NCBI GenBank assembly: GCA_027604505.1
Contig: JADIIX010000009.1
Span: 151,746 to 215,745, forward strand
Direction of reading: 5' to 3'
Source of the DNA: Gonapodya sp. JEL0774
Lineage: Eukaryota > Monoblepharomycota > Monoblepharidomycetes > Monoblepharidales > Gonapodyaceae
DNA: 64,000 nt
The translations under genes and the position numbers were made by a program. A model generated the notes under the pieces. It did not search any database. It saw only the letters and a list, made by a program, of their open reading frames with translations, and was not told where the DNA came from. Positions 56,265 to 64,000 of the stretch are shown here, piece after piece. Positions within the stretch are counted from its first letter, which is position 1, and every line of letters starts with the position of its first letter.

Positions 56265-57036
56265 TCATGAGTCATCGCTCATCGCATGTAATTCCACATA
56301 CATGCGAACTAAAGAGTTGTATGCCACTAGATCCCCACTTCTGAGGATATTTGCGACATCTATGTTAAGCGGGGAGTTTGGTTCAGGTTGACCGAGGAAC
56401 ATTGCAACCGCGGAGCAGGCGGATGAGAGCGTCCAAGCGGGAGTCCAGGCGGTTTTGAGGAGGTCTGGTGCCGAGGTGTGAATGGGCTGTGGAGGCAGTG
56501 AATAGATAACTGGTGGGAACCTACCGAGGCAAATTTCCCCAGTCTGCAGCAATTGAATCAGCCCAAAAAAAATAGTTTAAGAGGCGGTAGAAGAAACGTT
56601 GGAACTCACCTTGAACTGAACATTTGGGTGACATACGGTGGTTATGAAGTTCATCGAGGGAGGAGCAAGAGGGTAGCTGACGGGGATCTTGATCGATATC
56701 TTAAAGCGACCGTCTGTGCAGTTGGGCGGATCGGTGGTAAGTGTACAGGTTCCTTGTTCTCGAAACTGGTCAGGTTGGGTGAATACAGTCATTGAGACTG
56801 CAACGCCGTTCCGGGGGTTCTTCTCCAGGTTCAGAAAGCTTCCCCACCGGAAAAGACTCCTCTGGGTTGATATCTCAAATACCTTGGTAAGGTGTGTCTA
56901 CGGGACCTTTTATAACTGCAACCCAATCGAACAAGTTGTCCTCATCCACCGGATGCAGTTCCTCCACGTAATCAGCATCAAGTCTCCTGGATTCACGTAG
57001 TTCCTTCATTAAACGTTTCATGGTGGCCTCTGACAT
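56265..57036 (-). CDS. PEX4: Peroxin-4 ubiquitin-conjugating enzyme E2
   Basis: E2 that monoubiquitinates the import receptor Pex5 at the peroxisome. Exon 1 gives MSEATMKRLMKELRESRR, then YVEELHPVDEDNLFDWVAV and GPVDTPYQ. A 12-bp micro-exon supplies GVFS. Then GRFKISIKIPVSYPLAPP, NFITTVCHPNVQFK, TGEICL (catalytic Cys), and DLLKTAWTPAWTLSSACSA with NSPLNIDVANILRSGD and AYNSLVRMYVELHA. The UBC fold is complete, about 165 residues, and the pattern around the active site (HPN-x3-K-x-GEIC) is intact. The assignment to Pex4 rather than Ubc10-like E2s rests on the LKTAW-PAWTL and NILRSGD segments. Assignment of the micro-exon depends on reading phase. Confidence 0.88.
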
Positions 57037-57152
57037 GATTGAACCTGCAGCAGAGCTTTCTTTAGTGACTTTCCGATCACGGGATCTGCACTGTATTTGC
57101 TGCGGACGAGCAATGCGCTCCTGGGGGGCTGTGAGTCAATCGTTCGCCAGAA

Positions 57153-58174
57153 ATGTCTCCTGTTTTCTCACGCGCTCTCTTGAGAGCATCCGCCGTAAGT
57201 AAATGTACGATGTTACTCAATCATGCCGTGTTTTTGCTCGCTTTGTCCCCTTGTGTTGTTCCGCTGACCTCCAGATTCCTTTCATGTGCTGCTGACTTCG
57301 ATCTCCACCCCAAACTAACTTTGTCCAGTACCGTTTACCACCGGAAGCTTTCTCGCTGGCTGCTCTGAGCCACTCGACACCCTCTCTTTCCCGCTTATCC
57401 CGATCCAACCTTCTAGCGGTATCACTTCGTTCGAGCTATATTCACTCCTCCTCCCCGACTATCTTCCGTTCATGCTCTTCCACCACCCAACTACTCGCCT
57501 TCCCATCTCTCCGAGCATTTACCCTCTCGGCCCGCCTATACAGCACCCCCACGCCTGGTACCTTCCAAGCAGCATACTCGCGCAGTGATGCCCAAGCCTC
57601 CCTCGCTCGTCAAATGGAAGCCCATCGCGCTCGTCAACGTGAAAATATTATTTCCTGGGCGCTCTACGTTGCATCCATAGTCATCTTTATGTCGGGCCTC
57701 TCCTACGCCGCGGTTCCCCTTTATAAACTTGTCTGCTCCGTCACCTCCATCGACGGCACACCGAAAATCGCTGACTTGGCCCGTGATGGTGGATACGAGC
57801 ATGTTCGACCTGTGGAAGGCGCCCGAAAACTGCGCATCCACTTCAATGCGGATGTCTCACAAACCCTGGGATGGAAGTTCCGTCCACAAACACGCGAAAT
57901 CCGGGTCTTGCCTGGCGAAACAGCCCTCGCATTCTTCACCGCTTCAAATGACTCAGACGAAGATGTTATTGGAATATCTACCTACAGCGTGGTACCGGCC
58001 AAAGCCGCCCAGTACTTCAACAAGATTCAGTGTTTCTGCTTCGAAGAACAAAAGCTTTTGGCAAAGGAGAGCGTGGACATGCCCGTGTTCTTCTTTATCG
58101 ATCCGGCGTTTGCAGACGATCCGTGGATGCAGGATGTGGACGATATTACATTGTCATACTGCTTCTTCAAGTGA
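57153..58174 (+). CDS. COX11: Cytochrome c oxidase assembly protein Cox11
   Basis: Inner-membrane copper chaperone that helps build the CuB site of cytochrome c oxidase subunit 1. Exon 1 (57153-57194) is MSPVFSRALLRASA, a good mitochondrial presequence, followed by gtaagt. Exon 2 (from 57329) continues in phase with a Ser/Leu/Arg-rich presequence, then RQRENIISWALYVASIV, the single membrane span FMSGLSYAAVPLYKLVC, the conserved FNADVSQTLGWKFRP, and KIQCFCFEEQ, the copper-binding CFCFEEQ motif, then MPVFFFIDPAF. About 295 residues. An alternative ATG at 57113 (MRSWGA, also followed by gtgagt) would splice equally well. It lies head-to-head with PEX4, 116 bp apart. Confidence 0.94.
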
Positions 58175-58669
58175 GCTTGACTCTGGTTCCTAACCGTTCC
58201 TCCTCTAGTATCTCATTCTCACTATCGTGTTTAGATCCAAGGGAACATAAAATGTGAAATAAAATGGGTCTGATCCAGGCTTACAAGCGTTACTTTCGTT
58301 GGACAACAAGATTTCGCATAGAAACATTAGAATCTATGTTCTGTTGAGCCACCTGCAAGCTCACCGCAAAAAAAGACGTCTAAATACATACTTGGCGGTT
58401 TGTGCGGACTGAATCTGTGCTTGTTTGATTGTTTGAGTGTCTCTTCATCTTTTTTCATGACCGGATCGCGCAGAAGACTATCTGCGATCCGTTGAGTGGA
58501 AATAAAAGTGTAGCTCCTTGATAACCCGAACAATTGAAAACGAATAAAACTGAATAAATTGCCCAATGAGGTATTGAGTCCCGCGATTGGCCGATCCCCT
58601 TGCCTTGTCTGCCTTGTATGGGTTGTCCGAACAACAACCCACATCTCCGACTAAGTCATTACTGCATCC
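58175..58669. other. Intergenic region between COX11 and F-box gene
   Basis: 495 bp between two plus-strand genes. aataaaa near 58258 could serve COX11 polyadenylation. The rest should hold the F-box gene promoter. No other feature is seen. Confidence 0.4.
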
Positions 58670-60010
58670 ATGAACGAACTCCCCGACGAGATTTTTGAAT
58701 GCGTGTTCGCTCACATTGCACCTCGCACACTCTATACCGTGGTTCCTCTGACCTCTCGTCGTTGGAATCGCGTGTATCAACTGTTTCGTCAGCTCTCTGT
58801 CGCGGTATTTTGCACCATAACAACCGACAACGACCAGTCACAACCCGATGTTGAAGTAATCCTATCACGACTTCTACCGAAGCCGAGGTCAATGGGAGCT
58901 GGTGGTACGGGTGGAACGGCATTTACAGCAGTGGCATATGCAGAGGTTGTGGTTCAGGCCATGATTTTCGAAAGGGACGGTTTACAATCTGCCGAGGTAG
59001 ATGATCTTATTCGGAACGCTGTATCGCACACCTTTGGGACGCCATTCGACGTCCGGATCCGAGTGGTTGGATTCTCCCTCGTTGGGAAATACAAAGGTCA
59101 CCCCAATTTCTATGCTTACATGCACCGTTCTCGACCTCTCCGATTCGAATGTGCTGATGGTGATTTTGTGAGCAAACTCGGTGGACGGGTGCTTGAAACT
59201 GTAGGCATTGTGGGTGGCCCCAGCCTTCAACATTCTCTCGTAGTGGACCTAGTGGATCATTGTTCGCGCTTGCATTCGTTGGACTTGCCAGTCTCCTGGG
59301 GGGATGACAATTTCCGCAGGGTGCTAAAAGGCGTACCGACCCATCTGGCGAGACAGATACAGCGGATCACCTTCTACCCGACACTTTGGAGTGTGTCAGG
59401 TACGTCTCCGACAATTTTTCCAGCGAAGTTCTCAGCTGTCTCGGATCTCGGTATCATTCCAATGTCCGCGCCAACAAATACCCTGAGAACTCACGCTCTC
59501 ACCATTTCGACGCGCGCTTACCCTTCCATACACGTGGTGCGCATTGCTGTCGATGCGTCTAGACATCTTCCCTGCAGTGGGGCCCTCGATTTAATGTCTA
59601 ACATTACCCGGGCGTTCCCCAACGTCAAGAAAATCGTTCTCGGGATAACCAGCAAAGGGCCCGGTCAGCCGCTGCCGCTCTTTCCGCTCTTTCACACAGT
59701 TCCTGGATCAAAATCAGGATTCTATCCTCTTATGGAGTCGTCTTCACCCGAGGTTACTTATTCGAGTAGTGGGGAAGTGTGGGGGAGAGCACTCAGCACC
59801 CTTTCCTATCTCTACTTTCGTATTGAGGAAGACAACAAATGGGATGAGGAAACGTCAGCATTTGCGGAACAATGCGCGTCTTCACTGAGTGCGCGCGGTA
59901 AGCGAGTGGATATTAGGATGATAGGTGAGAGAGATAGGGACTTGGAGCCATGGGAGTTTCAAGGGACCAGAAGGCTGACTGCACCAAATAGTGGGTGGTT
60001 ACACACCTAG
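58670..60010 (+). CDS. F-box protein, intronless
   Basis: Single exon of 446 codons. The N-terminus MNELPDEIFECVFAHIAPR, then TLYTVVPLTSRRWNRVYQL, is an F-box (LPDEI-x-x3-F and a Trp near its end), which would bind Skp1 in an SCF ubiquitin ligase. The rest has Leu-rich stretches such as RLHSLDLPVSWGDDNFRR, but repeats are not regular enough to call LRRs. The substrate cannot be told. It is notable for lacking introns in a window where almost every gene has several; chytrid F-box families are often lineage-specific, but that is general knowledge and not shown here. Confidence 0.8.
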   Translation: MNELPDEIFECVFAHIAPRTLYTVVPLTSRRWNRVYQLFRQLSVAVFCTITTDNDQSQPDVEVILSRLLPKPRSMGAGGTGGTAFTAVAYAEVVVQAMIFERDGLQSAEVDDLIRNAVSHTFGTPFDVRIRVVGFSLVGKYKGHPNFYAYMHRSRPLRFECADGDFVSKLGGRVLETVGIVGGPSLQHSLVVDLVDHCSRLHSLDLPVSWGDDNFRRVLKGVPTHLARQIQRITFYPTLWSVSGTSPTIFPAKFSAVSDLGIIPMSAPTNTLRTHALTISTRAYPSIHVVRIAVDASRHLPCSGALDLMSNITRAFPNVKKIVLGITSKGPGQPLPLFPLFHTVPGSKSGFYPLMESSSPEVTYSSSGEVWGRALSTLSYLYFRIEEDNKWDEETSAFAEQCASSLSARGKRVDIRMIGERDRDLEPWEFQGTRRLTAPNSGWLHT

Positions 60011-60203
60011 CACAATCTTGGTCGGCAATATTAGAAGTCACACAAGGGAATTATCAGACTCAATAAAAATTATCTGAAGCGTTAGTACTGAACAACCAAC
60101 GTCTCACTCGGCATTAAAGCTTCAACTGCATATCAAAGTATACTTATTGTAATTTGTGATACAAATTCTCATACAAATCCAGATCTGGGGTAAGAGTTGG
60201 TGA

Positions 60204-60248
60204 CCCTCCCCCTTAGGGGGAGGGACCTTAGACAACACTAAGTGTTGT
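60204..60248. terminator. Two adjacent perfect hairpins between convergent genes
   Basis: Hairpin 1: ccctccccc (60204-60212) pairs with gggggaggg (60216-60224) over a tta loop, 9 bp. Hairpin 2: acaacact (60232-60239) pairs with agtgttgt (60241-60248), 8 bp. They lie between the F-box stop (60010) and the PRP38 stop (60299), so a role in 3' end formation or transcript separation is possible but inferred. Confidence 0.5.
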
Positions 60249-60298
60249 AATGCTCTCTTGCATTGATATATGACCAACCATTCCAGTCATCACCTATG

Positions 60299-62789
60299 CT
60301 ATTTCAGCGGCTTCAGTCCCAAACTCGCCCTCAGCTTGTTCGTCTCTTCAATACTCATACTTTCCGCATTACCACCTCCTTTGGACTCTCTCTCCTTCTC
60401 CCTCTCATTGGGCCGTTCTCTATCATTCTTATCGTCCTTGCTCCTTTTGGAACTTCCCCCTCCGGGCCCGCTCTTGAACATCTTCCCCACTTTCTTTTCC
60501 AACGCAGCCCGATCCGCCTTCTTACGCTCAGCGCGCTCCTCATACAAATCCTTTCCAGACCCAGCACCGCCATTCGCCGAGGGCACCGGTCCAGGCCCAC
60601 GAGATGGAGGATTTCTGTCTCGATCTCGAGGCGACGCAGACCGTCGCCGATCCCGGTCCCTGTCTCGCCGGTCAGGCGGAGGCGACTCGTGGCGACGCGA
60701 AGGAGGAGATCTAGATCTCGAGCGCCGGTTGACTGGAGAACGGCGACGCCCAGGCGGAGACCGTGTGCGTGAGCGGGAACGAGTAGGGGAGCGGCGGCGG
60801 CGAGGTGGTGAGCGGGAGCGTGAGCGCGATCGATATGGGGAGCGGCGGCGGCGAGTCGGGGGAGATTGAGACCGGGACCGGGACCGTGACGTGCGCTGCC
60901 GCACACCTAAATTGATGGACATCGGAAGCATCAGATTACTTGATCACCCTCTCCAAAATGTCCCTCCCACTCACTACTTCTTTGCCCATCCTCCCTATCT
61001 CCTCCGTCACGTCCTCCAAGATACCGCCTCAGAAAACCTTCTGCGTCGTCCTCATCCCGCGGGGATCGTGGTGACGACACAGGACGCGCCCTGTCCGGGG
61101 AGCCCACTCCCTTGCCGTTGCTCTTATTGTCGTCGCTTCTCGATCGTCCGTTCGACTTGGATCGCGCCTCCCCATCCTCTCTCACCTCATCGTCGTCATC
61201 TTCACTTCCGCTCCCAGTCGCGCTTCTCTCACTCCCACTGCCCCTCCGCTTCCCGTTCTCACTCTCGCCATCATCGCCTCTATCTTCATTCTCGTCTGCT
61301 CCCAGTTTCGTGACTTCCTCCTCCACGTCCCTCATCTCCAGAAGTCCCTGTTCCTCCAGCATTTCCCGCTTGGCGAGTCGGGGTAGTTGGACGTCGCACA
61401 CTCTTTCTTCTCGGATGAGCGAGTCGATGAAATCGTCCATGTGAGTGATTATGAAACCGCCATCTGGGGTTGTTGGGAGATTGAGGGCACGGGAATCAAG
61501 TGAACATGAACGATGTAAGTACTGCGATGGTGCATTTCCCAACCCCACTTTTGCACCGTCATGCCATCCGAAATACACCAGCTAAAGAGGCTCACTTCAC
61601 TCTTGCCGATTGGTCCTGCCTGACAAACATGTCCCAGCTTCCTCCGTCTGGTCTTGAAGAGACAGCTGGCTTCATTCAACAATCGCGGCCCTCATACTTC
61701 CACTCACCTTTCCCCCTCTCTCTCAGCTTCCTCCAATCCTCCAACAGCGGCTCCAACTCCTTGTACACCTCCTCGGACCTCGCTGTCAACCTCCAATAAT
61801 ACGCCCCCAACGCGCGCAAGTACTTGAAGTCTTCCTGGTGCATATACTCGAGGACGATAGACCGGTCGGGTTGAATTTGGAGCATTTTGAGGCAGAGGCA
61901 CATGAATTCCTGGGAGAATGGGGAAGTGGAGTAGGATGTGAGGCAGATGGTGAATGAGTGAGTGAAGAGAGACGATGAGAGGTGATTTGAAGATTACAAT
62001 TGTTAATCGCGATTGTCGGGCTGTGCGAACTTGAGGCGGGTGGAGGGACGAGAGGGGCAAGACGTCTGGGACGCGTGGGACCTAAGAACGGTCGAACAGG
62101 GCTCCAATCTCGAGCTGCTCCCCTCGAGACATCTTTCAGTCCTCCTGTTGTGTCGTTCATTCACAAACAAGCCCTGGTACAACGACTCACAGTCCTACAC
62201 GCTCCATTCCAACAAGTTCTTCGTATCTGCACTCACCGTTGGTTTCATGTTCCCACCATAGTGCCCACCGATGCAATTCAACTGAACAGCTTTGTCAATG
62301 AGGGTTTCAGCTGTGGGTGAAGGAATAAGACGTTCCAGGGAATGAATGAGAATGAGATTGGGGATGGAATCTCCAACGCTGCGGAAGACGTCTTTGTATC
62401 CACTCTCAACGATTCAACCTGATTAAGGCCACGTCATCTAAGCTGTCACGGTATCATCCGTCACCCAGCCTGTGACTTTCCTATCTCCCTCCCACCGTGG
62501 TCCAAACCACAGTAATCCTGTGCAGACGGTCGGTTTTCCTGCCCCGTTTTCATTTCTCGAATCTATCGGTCGACATTTTCACCTACGACACCCATACTCA
62601 TGGAGCTTCCATCACCGTATCCTCACGCGCTCCCTCCGCCACGTTTGCAGTGTTCGTACCTGTGAGCGCGAAGCACTGTTCTTTCCAATACAACGAATCG
62701 TAAATCCTTGCGCGCAAGATCTTTTCCACGAGGTACTGCGGATTCGTCCCATGTACTGATTTCGCATCGTAGACCGTTCGGTTGGCCAT
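60299..62789 (-). CDS. PRP38: Pre-mRNA-splicing factor 38 (Prp38) with RS domain and HIND-like tail
   Basis: Component of the spliceosomal B complex needed for activation. Exon 1 gives MANRTVYDAKSVHGTNPQYL and ILRARIYDSLYWKEQCFAL. Then ETLIDKAVQLNCIGGHYGG (near 62240-62320), EFMCLCLKMLQIQPDRSIV, YMHQEDFKYLRALGAYY, LTARSEEVYKELEPLLEDWR, then THMDDFIDSLIREERVCDV and LPRLAKREMLEEQG. This is the full PRP38 fold. An acidic Ser-rich linker follows, then a long Arg/Ser domain with SRSRSRSPPRRRR blocks, as in metazoan and plant Prp38. The last 18 residues, SIEETNKLRASLGLKPLK, match the Hub1-interacting element (HIND). The start is firm by homology. Confidence 0.93.
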
Positions 62790-63154
62790 TGCGATGTGGT
62801 TGTGGTCTCTAATGTGACAAGTTCCGTCAGCGAAACTCCTTGCACCTAAACATCTTCAACCCGTGATAGTTTTTTCAAATACCCAATATGTTCCTCGTTT
62901 TGTGCATGTCACTTGTGAGGGTGCGCTCAAATTCTATGTATTAGTTGGTGAAAGAATTACATGATATGTCTCCGACAAGCCTTGGCCATAATAAATATTT
63001 CGGATACATGGGCACAAAATGAATACAGTACATGCAAGGAACTGGAGAATTACAGTAAATGACGGGATTCCAGGAATGTCGATGTCGTCATTTGCTGTGG
63101 TCCGATGGAAGCGATGTGTGTTTCGAAATCCGACACACTCGGTTCTTATTCAAA
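62790..63154. promoter_or_regulatory. Divergent promoter region of PRP38 and NFU1
   Basis: 365 bp between two start codons facing away from each other. It is AT-richer than its flanks; aataaatattt lies near 62990. No coding exon or RNA gene is seen. Confidence 0.4.
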
Positions 63155-64000
63155 ATGCAGTCGACTCGACACTCAGCAGGACGCATTCTCTCGCGTACTC
63201 GCCGCACGCAGACTCATCCTCTGGCTGCCGCCCGTGCCTGCAACCCCGCGCTCCCATGTCTCTCGCAAACTCCCATCCCCCAGATCCGCACTCTCATCTC
63301 CTCAACTTCAATCCCCAAAAGACTCCCAACTGTCGCTTTTCCTTCGAAAGTCATTTCAACTGCCAATAATTGTGTGTTTGCACCCCGTTTCCTTTCTCTT
63401 GCTCTGTTCCTTGTTCCCCGTGACCTTGGACCCCGTTTCATCCATTTCTTGTTCCCCACCACCGGCGCTTCCCTTCTCCCGGCCTCTTCTCGTGTGAAAA
63501 AATCTAGTCCGCTCTATGTTTATCCAAGTCGAGGATACCCCCAACCCTGATTCCCTCAAGTTCAAACCAGGCGTCCCCGTGATGGGTTCAGGACCTGTAC
63601 TGGAGTACCTCGATGGTCGCTCTTCCCACGCATCCCCTCTCGCTCGCCGCCTATTTCGTATTGATGGCGTTAAATCTGTACTCCTTGGTCCTGACTTCAT
63701 CACCGTGTCCAAAGACTCTTCCGATCTGTGGCATCTCATGAAACCAGAGATCTTCGGCTCCATCATGGATCACTATGCGTCCGGCCAACCTATCCACCTT
63801 CCGGAATCTGAAGCCTCCGCTCAATCCCCCGATACTGCACCTTCAGAGGACGACGACGAAGTCGTCGCCATGATAAAAGAGCTCCTCGATTCTCGAATCA
63901 GACCCGCTATACAGGAAGACGGCGGCGACGTGGAATTCAAAGGGTTCGATCACGAATCGGGAACAGTCAAGTTGATGCTGAAGGGGTCGTGCAGGTCCTG
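63155..64000 (+). CDS. NFU1: NFU1 mitochondrial iron-sulfur scaffold (partial, runs off the window)
   Basis: Late-acting carrier of [4Fe-4S] clusters for mitochondrial lipoate synthase and complex II. Exon 1 gives [17 protein letters not shown], an Arg/Ser-rich presequence, up to ISTANN. An intron tgt|gtgttt..tctag joins in phase to [19 protein letters not shown]. Then [18 protein letters not shown] and [20 protein letters not shown] complete the N-terminal Nfu domain, and [19 protein letters not shown] and [13 protein letters not shown] begin the C-terminal one. The window ends at GSCRS plus two bases, inside the CxxC cluster motif. The 3' part of the gene is missing. The donor was chosen by phase and is not the only possible one. 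Confidence 0.88.

Noticed and set aside
1-64000. CRISPR arrays, prophage, integrons or bacterial operons
   Set aside because: All genes are intron-containing and eukaryotic; no regularly spaced repeats were seen.

Overview
This window is nuclear DNA of a compact fungal genome. The content suggests a zoosporic (flagellated) fungus, most likely a chytrid-like lineage. The genes are split by many short GT..AG introns, and the housekeeping set is fungal in type (PSP1-domain protein, Rsm27/mS33, Pex4, Vip1, Prp38). Several genes belong to organisms with motile cilia or to lineages outside the Dikarya: DNAAF11/LRRC6, a full-length FAM184-type coiled-coil protein, a TTC16-like TPR protein, SCAI and a METTL15/RsmH methyltransferase. 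The lineage is inferred from gene content; no rRNA or organelle marker is present.

Layout. 0.3-6.2 kb: zinc alcohol dehydrogenase (-), ALG1 mannosyltransferase (+), SBDS/SDO1 ribosome maturation factor (-). 6.3-10.5 kb: FAM184-type protein (+). 10.5-11.8 kb: no gene, but one copy of a dispersed repeat. 11.8-14.6 kb: HMG-box-like disordered protein (-). 14.7-15.4 kb: prefoldin 6 (+). 15.5-19.7 kb: Vip1/PPIP5K (-). 19.9-22.4 kb: mS33 (+), TRAPPC5 (-), NDUFB10 (+). 23.0-24.3 kb: V-ATPase subunit G (-), in a GC-rich stretch with homopolymer runs and one N gap. 24.5-25.5 kb: second repeat copy next to a weak gene candidate. 25.9-28.2 kb: RPL3 (+). 28.4-31.4 kb: SCAI (-). 31.6-32.7 kb: RPB5 (-). 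32.8-35.3 kb: coiled-coil protein, probably Sos7-type kinetochore (-). 35.8-37.7 kb: METTL15/RsmH (+). 37.9-38.9 kb: pyroglutamyl peptidase (-). 39.0-40.8 kb: DNAAF11 (+). 40.9-43.1 kb: TPR protein (-). 43.4-45.2 kb: HPP membrane protein (+). 45.4-49.0 kb: orphan (-) and PSP1-domain protein (-). 50.0-52.6 kb: glycine cleavage T protein (-). 52.7-56.0 kb: protein with a duplicated unknown domain (+). 56.3-58.2 kb: PEX4 (-) and COX11 (+). 58.7-60.0 kb: F-box protein (+). 60.3-62.8 kb: PRP38 with a C-terminal HIND-like element (-). 63.2 kb to the edge: NFU1 (+), cut inside its CxxC motif.

There are no operons and no obvious functional cluster. Many genes are arranged head-to-head with only 70-250 bp between start codons, so shared bidirectional promoters are likely. 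Themes that recur are mitochondrial biogenesis (COX11, NFU1, NDUFB10, mS33, METTL15, GCVT), ribosome and RNA processing (RPL3, SBDS, PRP38, RPB5) and cilium-linked proteins.

Exon boundaries were worked out by eye from splice consensus, reading phase and family conservation. Where a start or splice site is not settled, the entry says so.
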